A stretch of 64,000 bases of DNA from positions 7,203,021-7,267,020 of the forward strand of contig OX335642.1 in assembly GCA_946894095.1 (NCBI GenBank), given 5' to 3'. Origin of the DNA: Incurvaria masculella. Lineage: Eukaryota > Arthropoda > Insecta > Lepidoptera > Incurvariidae. Positions 12,237 to 25,184 of this stretch are shown in pieces. Position numbers and translations under genes: made by a program. The notes below the pieces were generated by a model. The model made no database searches and had not been told where the DNA came from. It was given only the letters and a program-made list of their open reading frames with translations. How positions within the stretch are numbered: position 1 is the stretch's first letter; each line of letters begins with the position of its first letter.

Positions 12237-12871
12237 TAATTTCAACAGATTGGATAGTACCTTTCCACTGAATATAAAATGCAAGTAAGAATTGAAAAAA
12301 TACGAAGTCTGGAAACCGTTTTCACATAGTTAGGAAAACAGTAAGAGGTGTGCAACTAAAAAAGAGCTGAAGTTCGTAAACATCGTATAAAAAAGTTGTT
12401 CCGTTGGAGATAGAAGTATCTCAAACTGAACTACTTTCTTCTACGATTCTGGCCAGCATTTGATTTTTTTAATCCTCATACGTTCAGAGGTCTAGAAAAG
12501 AGCGGAATTTCGTAAAACTCGTTTTACAATAGTTGTTCTGTTGGAGTTACAGCCTCAATTCCGTGGACTCGGTAAAACTTCAGCCAGCGACCCTCGACAC
12601 AAGCGACGCCTGGGGGTGGCGGCAGGGTGTCCCCGAGAAAACATCACAAATCAATGTTCGCACGCCAATTTCCCGCTGGAGGGCGCTGTTGTTGGTGTTG
12701 TTTATTGTTTTTGTTTTAGCGAGTGGCGGCGGCGACAGTTGCTGTTCGGTTGCTGTATAGCTGGAGGGTGATTGAGAAGGCTTCGAGTGTTTGAGAAATT
12801 CTGAGAACTGATAGATATCTATACTCATATATTAAAAGGGAAGAGTATGTTGGTTTTTATTTTGCTTTTTA
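12237..12871. other. Intronic sequence with GC-rich patch
   Basis: GC-richer block at about 12590-12770 without a supported gene. The several overlapping open frames there, on both strands, reflect base composition. Confidence 0.4.
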
Positions 12872-13022
12872 GGGTTCCCTACCGAAAGGGTGCCAACGGA
12901 ATCCTATTATTAGGCCTCCGCTGTCCGTCCGTCTATTTGTCCGTCCGTCCGTCTATCTTGTACTATGGTACGCAACCCTTCGTGTGCGAGTCCGACTCGC
13001 ACTTGGCCGATTTTTTCGTATA
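12872..13022 (-). repeat. Dispersed repeat B, internally deleted, reverse
   Basis: Starts TTAGGGTTCCCTACCGAAAG and ends with CGAGTCCGACTCGCACTTGG. The T-rich middle found in other copies is missing, leaving about 150 bp. Confidence 0.85.
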
Positions 13023-13424
13023 AACTACCAGTAGTAGGATAAAAAAAAATTGTTTTGCATTTGATAGTATTTTTTTAGGTAAGCTAAAGGCTACGACCCT
13101 TGGAAGCCGGGTAAAACAAATATCAGGAAAAACGCGAAACAAAAACGTGGTAACAGCGCGGGCGAGCGATGCGACGCGGTGGTTAGGGGGACCGAGGGCG
13201 CATTTTACCGGGCTCCGCAGGGTTGATTGTCCAAAACGACGAAATTGACTCGAGAGGGCCAAGAAGCTCAACTAGTACTAAGTACGGTCATAGATATTAT
13301 GGACAAATTATTTTCAGAACCTCAGGTTTTTGATTTGGCTGTAATAGCAATCAGAAGTTTTAATCGTTAGATGGCGGTAATTTTTTTTTGCGCCTTCCGG
13401 TACACATTTTTCAAGAAAACAAAT

Positions 13425-13520
13425 GAATCATTGCCGCTTCGACCACCTTTCATTCCATGCGATGGTACCAAGCCGGGCGTAACCCTACCACCTAGCAGCG
13501 TAAATACATTTTTACACAAA
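13425..13520 (-). mobile_element. SINE A fragment, reverse
   Basis: Contains ATTGCCGCTTCGACCA, ATGCGATGGTACCAA and AACCCTACCACCTAG, the central part of SINE A. Confidence 0.7.
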
Positions 13521-13864
13521 TTGATTGCGCTTTACTTTCGGCCAAGCGGGTGCGTTCTCGAGATTAAGCGCTCAGCCACCATGGAGGTGGCTCTCGGCAT
13601 AATAAATAAATAAATATGTGAGCGGACGGCGCGGCGGCACGTGTCAGCTGCCCGGGGTGATACGGGAACGCGCTTCGCTCTCCGAGGATTAACTCCTGAG
13701 GGAAGGACAATCGGACGGACTTGTGGGGGTTGCAGATTAGAAAACCCTCAACTGCTACTGCTATTAGTCGATTGAAATGTAATGCGAATTGCTCGCGTTA
13801 TCATGTTTTTTTATGTAACTGAACGTGGATGGCTAAAAACAAACTGAATGTCAGATATTAGTTG
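13521..13864. other. Intronic sequence, nothing recognised
   Basis: GC-richer near 13620-13720; no gene or repeat identified. Confidence 0.4.
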
Positions 13865-14150
13865 TGATACACACCACATGGGAACCAGGTGCCATGCCAG
13901 GACCTTACTTATATTTCTCGGCTACATTGAACTGGATGGATAACACGGAGAATTTTCATTGCCGCTTCGACCATGCGCCATGCCATCATTCAATGCGATG
14001 GTACGAACCCGGGCGGGATTAACCCTACCACCTAGTAAGCAAGGAAAGGTACCTACACTTTTAAGTAGAATCCGAATCACGGCCAGCCTCAACGGTTGAA
14101 AATGGCCACCCATCCACAACCCAACCACGGTACTTACCCAGCTTACTCGT
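13865..14150 (-). mobile_element. SINE A copy, reverse, head missing
   Basis: Contains AGGTGCCATGCCAGGACCTT, CTACATTGAACTGGATGG, ATTGCCGCTTCGACCAT and GATTAACCCTACCACCTAGT in reverse orientation. Confidence 0.85.
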
Positions 14151-14224
14151 CGCACCACTGGGCTACCGAGGCTGACGAGAACGTCATATTGACGTCTGCA
14201 TCCCAGCCATAGATAAAAAATCAA

Positions 14225-14480
14225 GAAGATATGCCATCTAGCGCGCTTACTATGAGACCCGATGTCTCCAATTTAAAAAAAAACACAACCCAACTGCAAA
14301 CGCAGTAGCAGACGTATCGAAGGGGTTGCCTGAGTGGGAACTGATATGACTTGACGAACGCATTTTTAGAGCTAATTCGCGCGTGGTGGCGATGTTTCAG
14401 CTGTGTGACATACGAAGCCCCTCCGGATTTCCATACAATATAGTCACGTTGACCATACGGCCAGGCGCGCGATATCGAAC
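14225..14480 (+). repeat. Dispersed repeat G, copy 1
   Basis: Shares CTAGCGCGC, GAGACCCG, TGTCTCCAATTTAA, GACGCATTTT-like and CGGTGGTGAT-like blocks with 45962-46220. A short reverse fragment is at 52215-52275. Function unknown. Confidence 0.55.
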
Positions 14481-15257
14481 GCGTGCCACTTATCCTTTCA
14501 TTTCAGTGGTCCTAGCCTTGCAGCTTTTTTGTGTGCGATGAAGAAAAATGTCGTGGAAACTTTTAATGTTTTCAGACGAAATTCAAGTATCGAAGGATTC
14601 AATAATTACCTCGTTATGTATTTACAAGTAATTACTTACCTACGAATGTAAGTATGTTAATGCTTGCGAAATTAAATTCTTCTCACTAGGGGATGTCCAT
14701 TAATTACGTGAGGATTTCCGTAAGGATGTATGTAAAATTGCGGGAAAACTGAGTTAAATCAAGTAAACATCTTTCTCACAAAATATCGTTGCTTCCCTCG
14801 TAAATCCTTCTGTTATGAATGACCTGTTTTAATACATCACACGCAACCAAGGACATATAATCTTATTTACACTAAGAACACGCATTTAAAAAAAACTCAC
14901 GTGAGATTAGTAGGGATGGGAGGGGTTTAAGCCCAATCTCATGACATCTCTCTAACCTCACGTAAATAATGGGCGCCCCCTTAATAAAATGCTTATCAGC
15001 GACATCTACATTGAAGCGCTGTAATCACAATTTTTAAATAATCAAAAAAACAATTTTACTCCATAATCTCATGCGATTGGATGCTTCAATTTAGATGTAT
15101 TCGATTTGACAGCCTCGGCAACCCAGTGTCGCAACGCGACGCAGTTCTTAAATCGAGTAACGATATCTCTGAGCGTAGTGGTCTGGATGGGTGACCGTTT
15201 ATCGACCGTTGAGACTGGCCTGTCGTATTTCACGTGAAACTGTGTGTTCTTTAATTA
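14481..15257. other. Intronic sequence, nothing recognised
   Basis: AT-rich DNA without supported gene, RNA or repeat. Confidence 0.4.
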
Positions 15258-15470
15258 CGAGATGGTAGGTCAGCCCGCCCGGATTGGAATCATCGAAGCA
15301 TTGAATCAAACATGGTCGAAGCGCAATTAAAATGTTCCGTGTTTCCCGTCCAGTTCAGTAGATCCGAGCAATAGGAGTAAGGTCCTGGCATGGCGTCTAG
15401 TTTCTATGTAGTATATTGGGCTAATATCAGGACAGTAGTTGTCGTATCAGCCATCCATATAAAAACTACA
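15258..15470 (+). mobile_element. SINE A copy, forward, 5'-truncated
   Basis: Contains AGCCCGCCCGGATTGG, GTTTCCCGTCCAGTTCAGT, GTCCTGGCATGGCGTCTAG and GCCATCCATATAAAA. Confidence 0.8.
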
Positions 15471-16307
15471 AATACTATTAAAAAATATGAATACAATACA
15501 AAATATACTCATTAATGTGGAAGATATTCTAATAAACCAAGCAAGAAATCCTGCTGACGCAAAATAATAACCTTTAATGATAATATTCAAGTAAATCCAG
15601 TCTTGCATTTACTTTTTTATCGCATTCAGCATATTTATAATCAACTTCCCTTTAGCACCTACAACAAGGTTATCTATTAAATGAAACAATAAATATGCGG
15701 CTATTAAATTTAAATGGTCGCCATAGTGTCAATTAAGTTAACACTCGCAAAAAGACAGGATTACAGAGCACTAAATAAGCTATAAAAAATTACTGGTTCA
15801 CTAGATATGTACTCAACGCAATTTATGTTATGGCCAATGAAGTTGTTCTGCTAGTGTGTACTTGTGTACGTATAAGTGTGTGCACTTACCTAAGTGCTAT
15901 CGGCGCGTGTCTGCCGCGTGTTAAGTTTTATCTCTAGTGGTATGCACGCAGTCAAGCCCTCTCCATGCATTTTGACATTTGGTGTAGTCCATTTTCATAA
16001 TGTTTCGTGGGTGTATATTGTATAGTTGGTCGTAGAATATGATTCTGGGATACATTGACAATTAACTAAATGTACTTAAATTAAACTCTGTTGACTTATT
16101 GCTCCAACTATTTTTAGGCAGTTCTTAGTCGTAACATATCAATAATAAACATATACTTACTACTCGAAATGCTTCGAGCACTAAACTATTTGTGAGTTTA
16201 TGAAATAATGATAATGTTGTACCGCATGGTGCATATCTGCACGTTCCCTTCAGTAAAAGGCAAGATTTGTAACACTAGCGACACGCCGGTTCGCACGGGT
16301 GCAAGCA
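15471..16307. other. Intronic sequence, nothing recognised
   Basis: AT-rich; no credible coding segment. Confidence 0.4.
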
Positions 16308-16842
16308 AGATGGGCCTTCCCGTTCAACTCCCCATACAAATGTGGAAATAAGATCATGCCCATATTTCACGTCAGAGATCTATTTTTTTTCTCAAAATAG
16401 CTTATTTGATCGAACTTGAAGTCTGATGACTGTTGGCATTTTAAAATTGTGTTTGGTTTCTAAGTTATAAGGTCCGAAAGTTCGATTTTTTTTGCGCGTC
16501 ACTTAGGAGGTGGATTACTCAACGATAAAATAAAAACATCTTAAAACGATTAGTCATCAGACATAGCTTGTTTCATCAAGATTTATAATAAATTTTGTTT
16601 TTATTTGATTTTTTACTACAGCGGTCGTGGTTTACTTTTGCCTATAAGTCGTTTTGTAATTAAAAATTTCGTAAATCTTACCAAATCAAACACCATGCAC
16701 ATTGTCTGTTTTGTGGATATGATGCATCCTCCTTATAACGGAGCCTGTCTTTTTCTTTGAAACAGAGAAGGTCCCAGAGCGCAATAGCACGGTTTTGTTC
16801 CGTGCCCGCGAATGAGTTAGTCCCGCCGGGAAGGGCCACCTA
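16308..16842 (+). mobile_element. ~535-bp non-autonomous TIR element D, copy 1
   Basis: Collinear with the reverse complement of 30152-30690 over its length, by eye about 85% alike. Shared blocks include TTATAAGGTCCGAAAGTT, GGAGGTGGATTAC and AGGTCCCAGAGCGCAA. Ends are imperfect inverted repeats (GGCCTTCCCG at the left, CGGGAAGGGCC at the right). No ORF of note. Confidence 0.8.
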
Positions 16843-17929
16843 ATGTGATTTGCTCGCGAATAACAAAAAAAATGTTTACAGGCTCACATCAAAATCGGTT
16901 TTCAACGTCTTTATTTCATTTTGGTCATTCGCCTGAGCGGAACTTTTAAACTTCTCAACATTTGCCCGAGCAGAGATTCTAAGCTTCCAGAGTGCACAGA
17001 ATCACCACTGGGCTATAATCTGAAGATTGCCTGAAAATTATAAATAGATAAGGCACCATCGAGGTGTTATGCTATCACAGTCACTCCTTCTTGCTGTGGA
17101 GACACAGTGCACACTTGACGGATCATTTTCTATTTACACAGCGTAATGGGCCGTCCTCTGGAGGTTGCACAACCCGACCCCGACCCTCCGCCAGCCGCCG
17201 CAGAAGATAAACACATTCATTTGCGGCACCACCGGGGATGCCGTGCCGTGCCGTGAGGCAACAAATACGACGGAGGTATAATGCGCGGTGACACAGCATA
17301 GTAATGTGGGTTCTGTGTAAAATTTGATTGTTTCGAATTTGCTGTGTTTTACAAGCATTTACTTTCGAATGGTTTAAACATATTTTAAACTTACTTGAAA
17401 AAGGAACCATGACCAAGATCCCTTCATTGTCCTTCTATCAAGAACATTTTTCTTAGGAACGCGTGGAGGTATTAAGTTTAAATCAATAATAGGCTGGACC
17501 TAAGAATGGTCCAGCCTCTATGTAAGTCAACGCGTCAATGCCAGCTGGTTAAGTTTCCAGATTTTTTTTGTGACAAACATTTTTTGTATTCACGTAAGAG
17601 ACAGCATTGGTGGGCAGAGACTACCCCAAAGTCAGTCGGCGTTTCACCTGATAACGAGAAAGTAATCCCATGTTGAGAAAATCGGATAAGGTAAATGCTT
17701 ATAAAGTGTCATGTCATCATATCAATGTAAAAAAGGGTTATATTCTAATCATTAAAAACTTAAAATAATATCGAATATTTTAACAAACCACTATGTCATC
17801 TGACCGACTGAACATCGCCTCCTCATATTAAGAGATCACAAACGTCATACTTTTTACTCCAACGCCGATGCAGTGTCACCGATGTCGTGAGAACAGCGAC
17901 AGGCGACCCCGGATTGTTTATTTTATTCA
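16843..17929. other. Intronic sequence, nothing recognised
   Basis: Open frames near 17123-17416 overlap a GC-richer patch and show no domain. Confidence 0.4.
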
Positions 17930-18012
17930 TGGCTCTCGCGCACCCCCGCACCGCGCACCCCGCACCGCGCACCCCGCACCGCGCACCCCGAACCCCGCTC
18001 CGCCGCGGCCCC
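17930..18012. repeat. C-rich low-complexity tract
   Basis: Imperfect tandem CGCACCCCGCACCG units. The open frames here are by-products of composition. Confidence 0.8.
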
Positions 18013-18619
18013 GCTTCACACCCGCGCCGCGCCCTCCGGCACGCGTCGCTACTTCACGGTCGGCCGCGAGTTTTAGCGTCCCGGGTGGCGAGAGGGTTCC
18101 ATCTTATCGGTGGACTTGCAATGAATTTACGGATATGTAACTAGCTGTTGCCCATGGTTGCGCTATCAGAATTCCTTTTGATGTGAATTCCATGAACGTC
18201 TTACTCGAAGTTCAACTGAGGTGCGGCCTCAACCTGTCATGTAACGAAATCGTGTACCGCGCGAAGCTTACTGTAGCTAAACTAACATACGTACGATAAC
18301 ATGTTATGCACCATATTATGGCGTGAGCCTTGCCTCCACAGACCGGTGTATGACATTTGTTTCGAGCGCATGCGCAGTCGGCGGCGGCGTGAGGGCGCAA
18401 GGGGCCGATTTTGACCACAGTCACTTCGATTTTGATGTTTCATTTATTACATTCTCTTTAGGGAGGGATCAAATGCACAAATATTTCTGTGGGACGGCCG
18501 CTAGGCTTACGGTTTTGTATCCTGTTTGCGACATAAACTGTATTCAAATCGGTTCAGCTGCTAAGACATGATTTAGTAATAAACGATTTTTTTTAATGCG
18601 TAACTGGACCTGGATGCCT

Positions 18620-18850
18620 AATATCACACCCACCGTAATGATATTAGCCCATTACATTCTCTAATAAATTTGGTGCCATGCCAGAACCTTGCCATTTAAG
18701 AGCATGACTACATGAACTTGATGAAAAGACACGGACAATTTTTCATTGCCGCCTTTGGCCAGGTTGAGGTTGGACGATTGTCCAACCCCAACCTGGCTGG
18801 ATATCGTTACTGAAAACCCGACCGTTTAACGTGGAATCCGCCTCACAAAA
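18620..18850 (-). mobile_element. SINE A fragment, reverse, with small inverted repeat
   Basis: Contains TGGTGCCATGCCAGAACCTT, GACACGGACAATTTTTCATT and GCCGCCTTTGGCC. A 16-bp inverted repeat (18759-18774 and 18781-18796, CCAGGTTGAGGTTGGA and near-complement) replaces part of the middle. Confidence 0.75.
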
Positions 18851-18990
18851 TTGACTTAGTCGCCTCTTACGCCTCACCGGAAGAAATGCAATTCAACCAT
18901 TTGTATATTATTTAAGTGCCGAAAACTACACAGCACAATCCATCTGACAGCTCATATCTCTTTATATTCATCCCATTGTACGGTACAGCC

Positions 18991-19500
18991 ATCTACAGTC
19001 AATGAAGCCACAGCGATTCAATCCACAGTGTGCCACAGTCCATGAAGCCACAGCGATTCAACCCACCGTGTGCCACAGTCCATGAAGCCACAGCGATTCA
19101 ACCCACAGTGTGCCACAGTCCATGAAGCCACAGCGATTCAACCCACAGTGTGCGACAGTCCATGAAGCCACAGCGATTCAACCCACAGTGTGCCACAGTC
19201 CATGAAGTCACAGCGATTCAACCCACAGTGTTCCACAGTCCACGAAGTCACAGCGATTCAACCCACAGTGTGCCACAGTCCACGAAGTCACAGCGATTCA
19301 ACCCACAGTGTGCCACAGTCCATGAAGTCACAGCGATTCAACCCACAGTGTGCCACAGTCCACGAAGTCACAGAGATTCAACCCACAGTGTGCCACAGTC
19401 CATGAAGTCACAGCGATTCAACCCACAGTGTGCCATAGTCCATGAAGCCAAAGCGATTCAACCCATAGTGTGCCACAGTCCATGAAGCCACAGCGATTCA
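18991..19500 (+). repeat. 40-bp minisatellite, ~12.7 units
   Basis: Unit contains CACAGTCCATGAAGCCACAG and CGATTCAACCCACAGTGTGC. Units vary at few sites (catgaagcca / cacgaagtca / catgaagtca). Since 40 is not a multiple of 3, the open frames across it change register and do not look like a real protein repeat. Confidence 0.95.
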
Positions 19501-20867
19501 CAGCCGACGACGCCGCAGCCAAGCCACAGCGCTCTCGACGAAATGAAACGATGTTGATTTTGCCACCCTCTGATTGTTTTGTCAAGTGTTTTCGCTTTTT
19601 TCGCCGCGTGTCTGCCGTTGGCGAAATTCACACTACGTGTTCCCTCATCGCTGAGACTTTGTTTTAACTTCATTTGACTTGCATTACGATATCTTTGGCG
19701 ATACCTGCTGCTTCGGCATGTATTCGGCACTTCTGATAGGTAGACGTGGCTAGCGAAAATGTACGTCATCCCTAATCAAAAATATGCCATGTCCAAATCC
19801 AGAAAGGTAGCTAACTCCATGCGATGCCTGCCCCGGGTTTGATATCCAGAGAATGCACCTGTTTCTTTCTCAAGATTGATGCGCGCTGTTTCTTTGAGAA
19901 TGTGTGTCACTTCAACTGAAAAAACTCGTATTGAAGTAAATGTATATGTCTAACTCAGCGTTTAATATATTATCACACATATTAAAACAACTATAAAAAA
20001 AAATATCTACAAAACATTATAATAATTAAGTGGAAATCTATAATTGGCTTGTATTTTAGTATAAGATTTTCTGTTAACATGTCTGTCAATATAAGCTGTT
20101 GATTTCCTAAATAAATAAAAAAAGAAATTAACCTAGGATATGTAATAAAGTCCAGTGCAAAGAAGCATCGATAGATTTGGCTGAGCAGTATAGTATTTTA
20201 AATCTTACCCTATATTGTATAAATGAGAGAAAGTTTCCAGATAAGATTGGAACCCAGCACTACAAGAGTCTACACGACTAAGCAATATATCCCTTCAGGT
20301 AGCGCCGTCCTCATACTTCCTCGGTGGAAGTTCCACGGTGGAACCCTAAGTGTTGCGCTGTGTTGCCAGCACCAATATTATCCTTTCCGCCCCCGGGTAC
20401 CCCGGGGAGCAATTTGACTTGAAAACAAATACACGTGCGCCAATCGGCTGTTTGTTTATGCTCTCACACATACCGCACACTAAAGCAGATACATTACGGT
20501 TGTAGTTAAGTTTAAATTTATTTTTTCAAGAAAAAAAATGTCATAATATTGGCACCATTCTAAAATTAACTTACCTGGCTATATTTAACTATGGGGAATA
20601 CGATTTATTTTTATTGCCGGTTTGAACATATTATCGATGGCCCAATATTAAATTATTAAGAACACGGAATATTTTCACAACCTATTTGACCATCTTATAT
20701 TGGTGGCATTTAAAATAACCACGTAATAAGTCGGGAGTAGGACCTCACATTTTTACACCTAGATGCACCATCACTTACATTTTGACACCAGGACGGACAG
20801 TCCGGAGCCAAGGGTAGCCCAATCTTTGGGACTCAATACAGCCCCGAGCCGTACGTTGTTTTTATGC
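19501..20867. other. Intronic sequence, nothing recognised
   Basis: Mostly AT-rich. A degenerate stretch near 20590-20700 faintly resembles SINE A. No gene supported. Confidence 0.4.
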
Positions 20868-21212
20868 AACCTGACATGGATGGCTAATACCGCACATCTA
20901 CCGTTATGATATTAGCTCACTATACCATATTCCCGAAGGATTAGGTGTCATGCCAGGACCTTCCCTCTATGAGCACGGCTACACTGAACTGTATGGAAAA
21001 CTTTTTCATTGTCGCTTCAACCATAGTTTCATCCAACGCGGTGGTACCAAACCGGGCGGGCTTAACCCAGGTCGCATTCGCAACGAAATGCACTTATCCA
21101 ACTCGGAGAGAGAAAGAAAGTGGTGCATGACCGGGTTAAGAATTTGAACCTATAGTTATAACCTCTCACATGAAAGTCCTCTAGCCTCTACACCACGAGC
21201 TGTACGTCTTGT
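20868..21212 (-). mobile_element. SINE A copy, reverse, near full length
   Basis: Starts (in plus sense) with the tail ACCTGACATGGATGGCTAAT and ends with the tRNA-like head. Its complement has an A-box-like AGCTCGTGGTGTAGAGG and a B-box-like AGGTTCAAATTC (near 21136-21147). This copy defines the true orientation of the family: transcription would run on the minus strand. Confidence 0.9.
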
Positions 21213-21239
21213 TAGAGACCCAAAACTCACCGATGTCTT

Positions 21240-21560
21240 CATGACATGAATTCAATTACCCCAATATACCTCACTCCCGAAGGAATTTAGTGCCCTGCGG
21301 GGACATTCCCTTTGTGAGCACGGCTACGAATATTTCCGCTTCGACAGCCTTTTACTCCAATGCGACAGTACCAACCTGGGCGATTTTAACGGTACCACGG
21401 AGTGACGTACAATTTTACATGGATTCCGAACCTTATATCACCTCGCATTCAAGACGAAATGTACTTATCTAATTCAGAAAGATAAAGAACGGGGTGGGGA
21501 TTGAACCCATTACCTTTCGTATGAGAAGTCAGGTCCCACGCTCTGAGCCATATGGCAATA
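21240..21560 (-). mobile_element. SINE A copy, reverse, in tandem with the preceding copy
   Basis: Contains ACTCCCGAAGGAATTTAGTG, TTTACATGGATTCCGAACCT, a B-box complement GATTGAACCC (21499-21508) and a degraded A-box region near 21540-21550. It lies about 30 bp from the previous copy. Confidence 0.85.
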
Positions 21561-22029
21561 TGAGGTGTAATACAAATGTATTTATTTTCTGTATTTACGT
21601 GTCAATGTTCTATCGATTAAAAATTAATTCTTCTTCGTTGCATTTTCCCACCACACGGCGTTAGGTTGCATGTACCGGTGGTAAAAAAGTAAAATTACTT
21701 ATTGAAAATTTTCTATCATTTCCAATCACCCCTATGTGCAACTAAAATGCAACTGTTGACATGACATGCATACTAGTAGGTACATTTTCTGACAGTCGAA
21801 CTAGTCTTTTTAAAGATTTAACGTCATTACATTGCTACAATTAGTAAATGTGATATTACATCACTTTGTGTTAGAAGGCATCAAAACCTGGAAAATGCTT
21901 ATAAATAGCACGACTAAAAGAATTCGAAATAATAATAAACCTACCCATTTTAATGATGTATTTTATGAATGCACCATGATATGCGCGCAGATTGATGCAG
22001 AAAGCTGTTCGAGGCTTACTAAGTCATGG
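21561..22029. other. Intronic sequence, nothing recognised
   Basis: AT-rich DNA without supported features. Confidence 0.4.
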
Positions 22030-22180
22030 TTTTCATAGTTCGGAATCCATGTAGAAAGGCCCCCTTTCCTAACTAGGTAGTAGGAACCTGGTTGGTACCA
22101 TCGCATTTGATGAAAAGATTTCCATTCAGTACCATGAAGCCGCGCTCATAAAGGCAAGTTCCTGACATAATAGTTGAGAA
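22030..22180 (+). mobile_element. SINE A fragment, forward
   Basis: Contains TAGTTCGGAATCCATGTAGA, TTGGTACCATCGCATTTGAT and CTCATAAAGGCAAGTTCCTG. Confidence 0.75.
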
Positions 22181-22555
22181 TTTGGTAACAGTTTGTAAGT
22201 TGGCATGTTGGGAATAGAGTGTAACAGTTGGTAAGTTGGTTTGCCGACATAAATAACAATTTACCTAAATACCAGTTAAATAAAAAAACGTAAGACAGCT
22301 TGGTTTGCTGACGGCAAACCATTAGCATCGATTTCAGAAGCCATACGCGACCTGACACGCGCTACGAACCCGCAACCTGACATGTACTATCAGTAACACT
22401 GTTTTACTATTTCATATTCTGCACTGTTGGTATGATCACAGAATACGAAGTGGTACAGTCGTTCGTGTGCAAATAGACTGATTGAAACAAACGTACTATG
22501 CGAAAATAAACTAGAAAAAATAATCAAGATATATGTAGATATTTTTTTTATAACT

Positions 22556-22730
22556 GGTCATGGATGGCTTACTTACACACTCAATGCCATGATATTAGCC
22601 GAACTAACCACAAAAGAACTGGGTGTCATGCCAGAACCTTACATATATGTATTGCATGGCCACTTTGAGCTGGTTAGGAAACACGGACAATTATCCTTGC
22701 CGCTTCAACAATCGAATTATGTCCTTTTAT
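22556..22730 (-). mobile_element. SINE A fragment, reverse
   Basis: Contains GTCATGGATGGCTTA, GGGTGTCATGCCAGAACCTT and GGAAACACGGACAATTATCC. Confidence 0.8.
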
Positions 22731-24117
22731 CGTAAACAGTCGACTGACATATTTCCCTTAGAGTCATCTATAAGTGGTGTAACTAACCCTGCATTCTTTC
22801 AACACCACACGTCATACCCTTCTCTGATTGAAGAGATCACGGCGTGAAGATGTGAGGATGATGTGAGGTGGGAGAACACTCACATATTTCGATGATAATG
22901 TGTGAGCATCATCGAGCATTGTCTAGCTGAAATTTAATGATCGAATCTTCTATATCTAATGTTATGCCATTTCCCCGAACAGGGTATGCAGAAATTAGAG
23001 TAATCAAAACCACATCTTCTACAAATACTTTGCAAGGAATCCTTATACAAGCACATATGTTTATGGAATTTAGGCTGTGACGGCAGCTTCTCCTCTACAC
23101 GAGGCTAAGCATCTGTTTTGAAACAGTCGAAGAAACTGGTTTGGTCCAACGGCGCGACAAACGAAATGGACTGTGTCCCAAAGCGCGCGTCCGTCTCTAC
23201 AAATAAAGAAATAACAGACACATGTCAAGTACGCACATGCCCTAATCAAGGCTTGCGCTATGTTTATAGGAAACCAAATCATTAATATTGTTTTTTATTT
23301 ACAAACTACACTACAGATACCTTTCCAAGCTTAGTTTGGTGCCAGAATGTTTATGTAATTAATGTATTTTGGAACACAAACTTCACATTAAATGCGAAGG
23401 TATCGGCCCCTCTAAGTATCATCATAATAAAAATAATTAATTATTATATGACGAAGAAATTAGGAGTTTATTAACCGAAATAAATTGTATGTTTAAAATA
23501 TATATGTAAACCTGACCTGATGCAAAAACGAGATAAGTGGTTCAGTTTTGACAATATTTTTAAACGAACTAAAAGCTTAAACAAAGATATGTATTTTCTG
23601 AAGTCATGACGTGAAAACTGTACCGCAGATAATTATCACAGTAAAATTATTTGTTTCTGCCTTTTCCTTAAAAATTAGATAAGTGCAAATAATAAATATT
23701 TCGTTTAAACTATTACGTTAATACTTGGAGATTTTCATGCTATTTCAAGAACGGATTCTAATGGTTCATGCCATTGAACATTTAATAGTTCAAACGCGTT
23801 AGAACGAGTTTACATATACACAATTAATAGCTAGGCACGTGAAACATTATCATATCTGTATTAGTATTGTATTAGTACAAGATAATATGCTTTACGAATC
23901 TAGAAACTTATGTGGCCAAACTTTTCGAAACCACGATGTGATTTTAAGTTGTCCTTCTTAGGGCCCCGTCGCGAAAAGCGACAAAAGGGACCCTTATGGT
24001 CTCCGTCCGTCACACGTACATATTTTGTATTGAATTGTTTTTACTGTAAAATAAATATGTTTACAAAAAAATAAACACACACGAACATGAAATTAACCTT
24101 TCTCAGATTTTTTTTTA
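22731..24117. other. Intronic sequence, no supported gene
   Basis: A block near 23958-24020 (GGGCCCCGTCGCGAAAAGCG then AAAAGGGACCC) looks like a dispersed-repeat fragment, but I see no second copy here. The rest is AT-rich. Confidence 0.4.
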
Positions 24118-24262
24118 ACCTGTCAACGTTTAGGGAAACTGGTACGGCCTGGAAGACGATTAAGCTAGTTTAATTTGCAGCCAGAGTGCACAACAGTGCC
24201 TTGTCCTATGGACAGTATTTCTTAAAATCTCAGAATCCTGCTAACTTCACGACAGTCTTAAA
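24118..24262 (+). repeat. Dispersed repeat E, copy 1
   Basis: Shares GTCAACGTTTAGGGA-like, ACGATT, AGTGCCTTGTCC-like and ATTTCTTAAAATCTC-like blocks with 31055-31195 (same orientation) and 47535-47665 (opposite). Confidence 0.65.
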
Positions 24263-24659
24263 ACGGTGCAAGTGATAAGTAAGAAAACATCAGTAAGCAC
24301 ATATTTTATTCGGTCGATGTCGGTAGAATTTCGTATGTTCTTAATTTTTGTGTCAATGTCATTTTTAAATGGATTTCTCGCGCAATTGATAGCATGCTAT
24401 GCGCGGCATAACGACCGCTGCCGGAGCAGAACGAATCACGCATCTATTTATTTCAAACGGTGGAAATGAAAGTGGCAATATTTGCCTTTAGTTTTAGTTT
24501 CAGTTTTTTTATTTCCTCCATTAAATGCATATTGCACACTCGGAGTCGTCTTTTTTTTTCTGGGGGTTCGATTACCTCTAGCGATTATTTTTACAACTAG
24601 AAGTTTTCCATTTTGTTTAGTTTCAATTAATTTTATCATCAAGTGCTAGTACTCGCTAG

Positions 24660-24900
24660 TATTCGCTAATTTGTTCCATGCGAGAACACGACAATAGGGG
24701 CGTGCGTGCGTCGCGTTGTCATCACCATGAACTTGTGATCGCAAAGTCAACCCTCACGGTAGCCTCGACATGGGAAGCGGTGCGGTGGCGGCGGCGGTTA
24801 TCACCCGCTCGGTAGCGGCACCTTTGTGCCACCAACTAAATGTGTGTTAATAAATTATATTTTTATGAAATTGTCACATCTCCCACGAGCGTTCAACTAG
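24660..24900. other. GC-rich single-copy block, candidate regulatory DNA
   Basis: Rich in CG dinucleotides (GGGGCGTGCGTGCGTCGCG, GGTGGCGGCGGCGGTTATC), bounded by AT-rich DNA, not matching any repeat in the window and lacking a credible ORF. Regulatory role is inferred. Confidence 0.25.
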
Positions 24901-25184
24901 TGTGTCGATATCATATTAGTGTGACCTAAGATTACGCAAATACTATATTCTTGGGTCCATTTTATGAGATGAGTTGAGCCGCTGGCACGAATCTCCTTAA
25001 TCCTTTAGTAGTGATCGAATTGTTCCTTGAGCCTGTTCATACTTTGTACTACTTAATGACTTAATTTCGTAATGTCTAAGAGGACGTGTATAAAATAAGA
25101 TCGCAGTTTTTACTAGTTTTCAGGACTAATCTTCACTTGATGAATAAATCCAGTAAACGCCGCGGAAAAATAAGATTTTATTTA
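24901..25184. other. Intronic sequence, nothing recognised
   Basis: AT-rich, no features supported. Confidence 0.4.

Noticed and set aside
17868..18144. Pro/Arg-rich open frames
   Set aside because: Artefact of the CGCACCC low-complexity tract.
19150..19485. 111-codon repetitive protein
   Set aside because: It is a reading of the 40-bp minisatellite, whose period is not a multiple of three.
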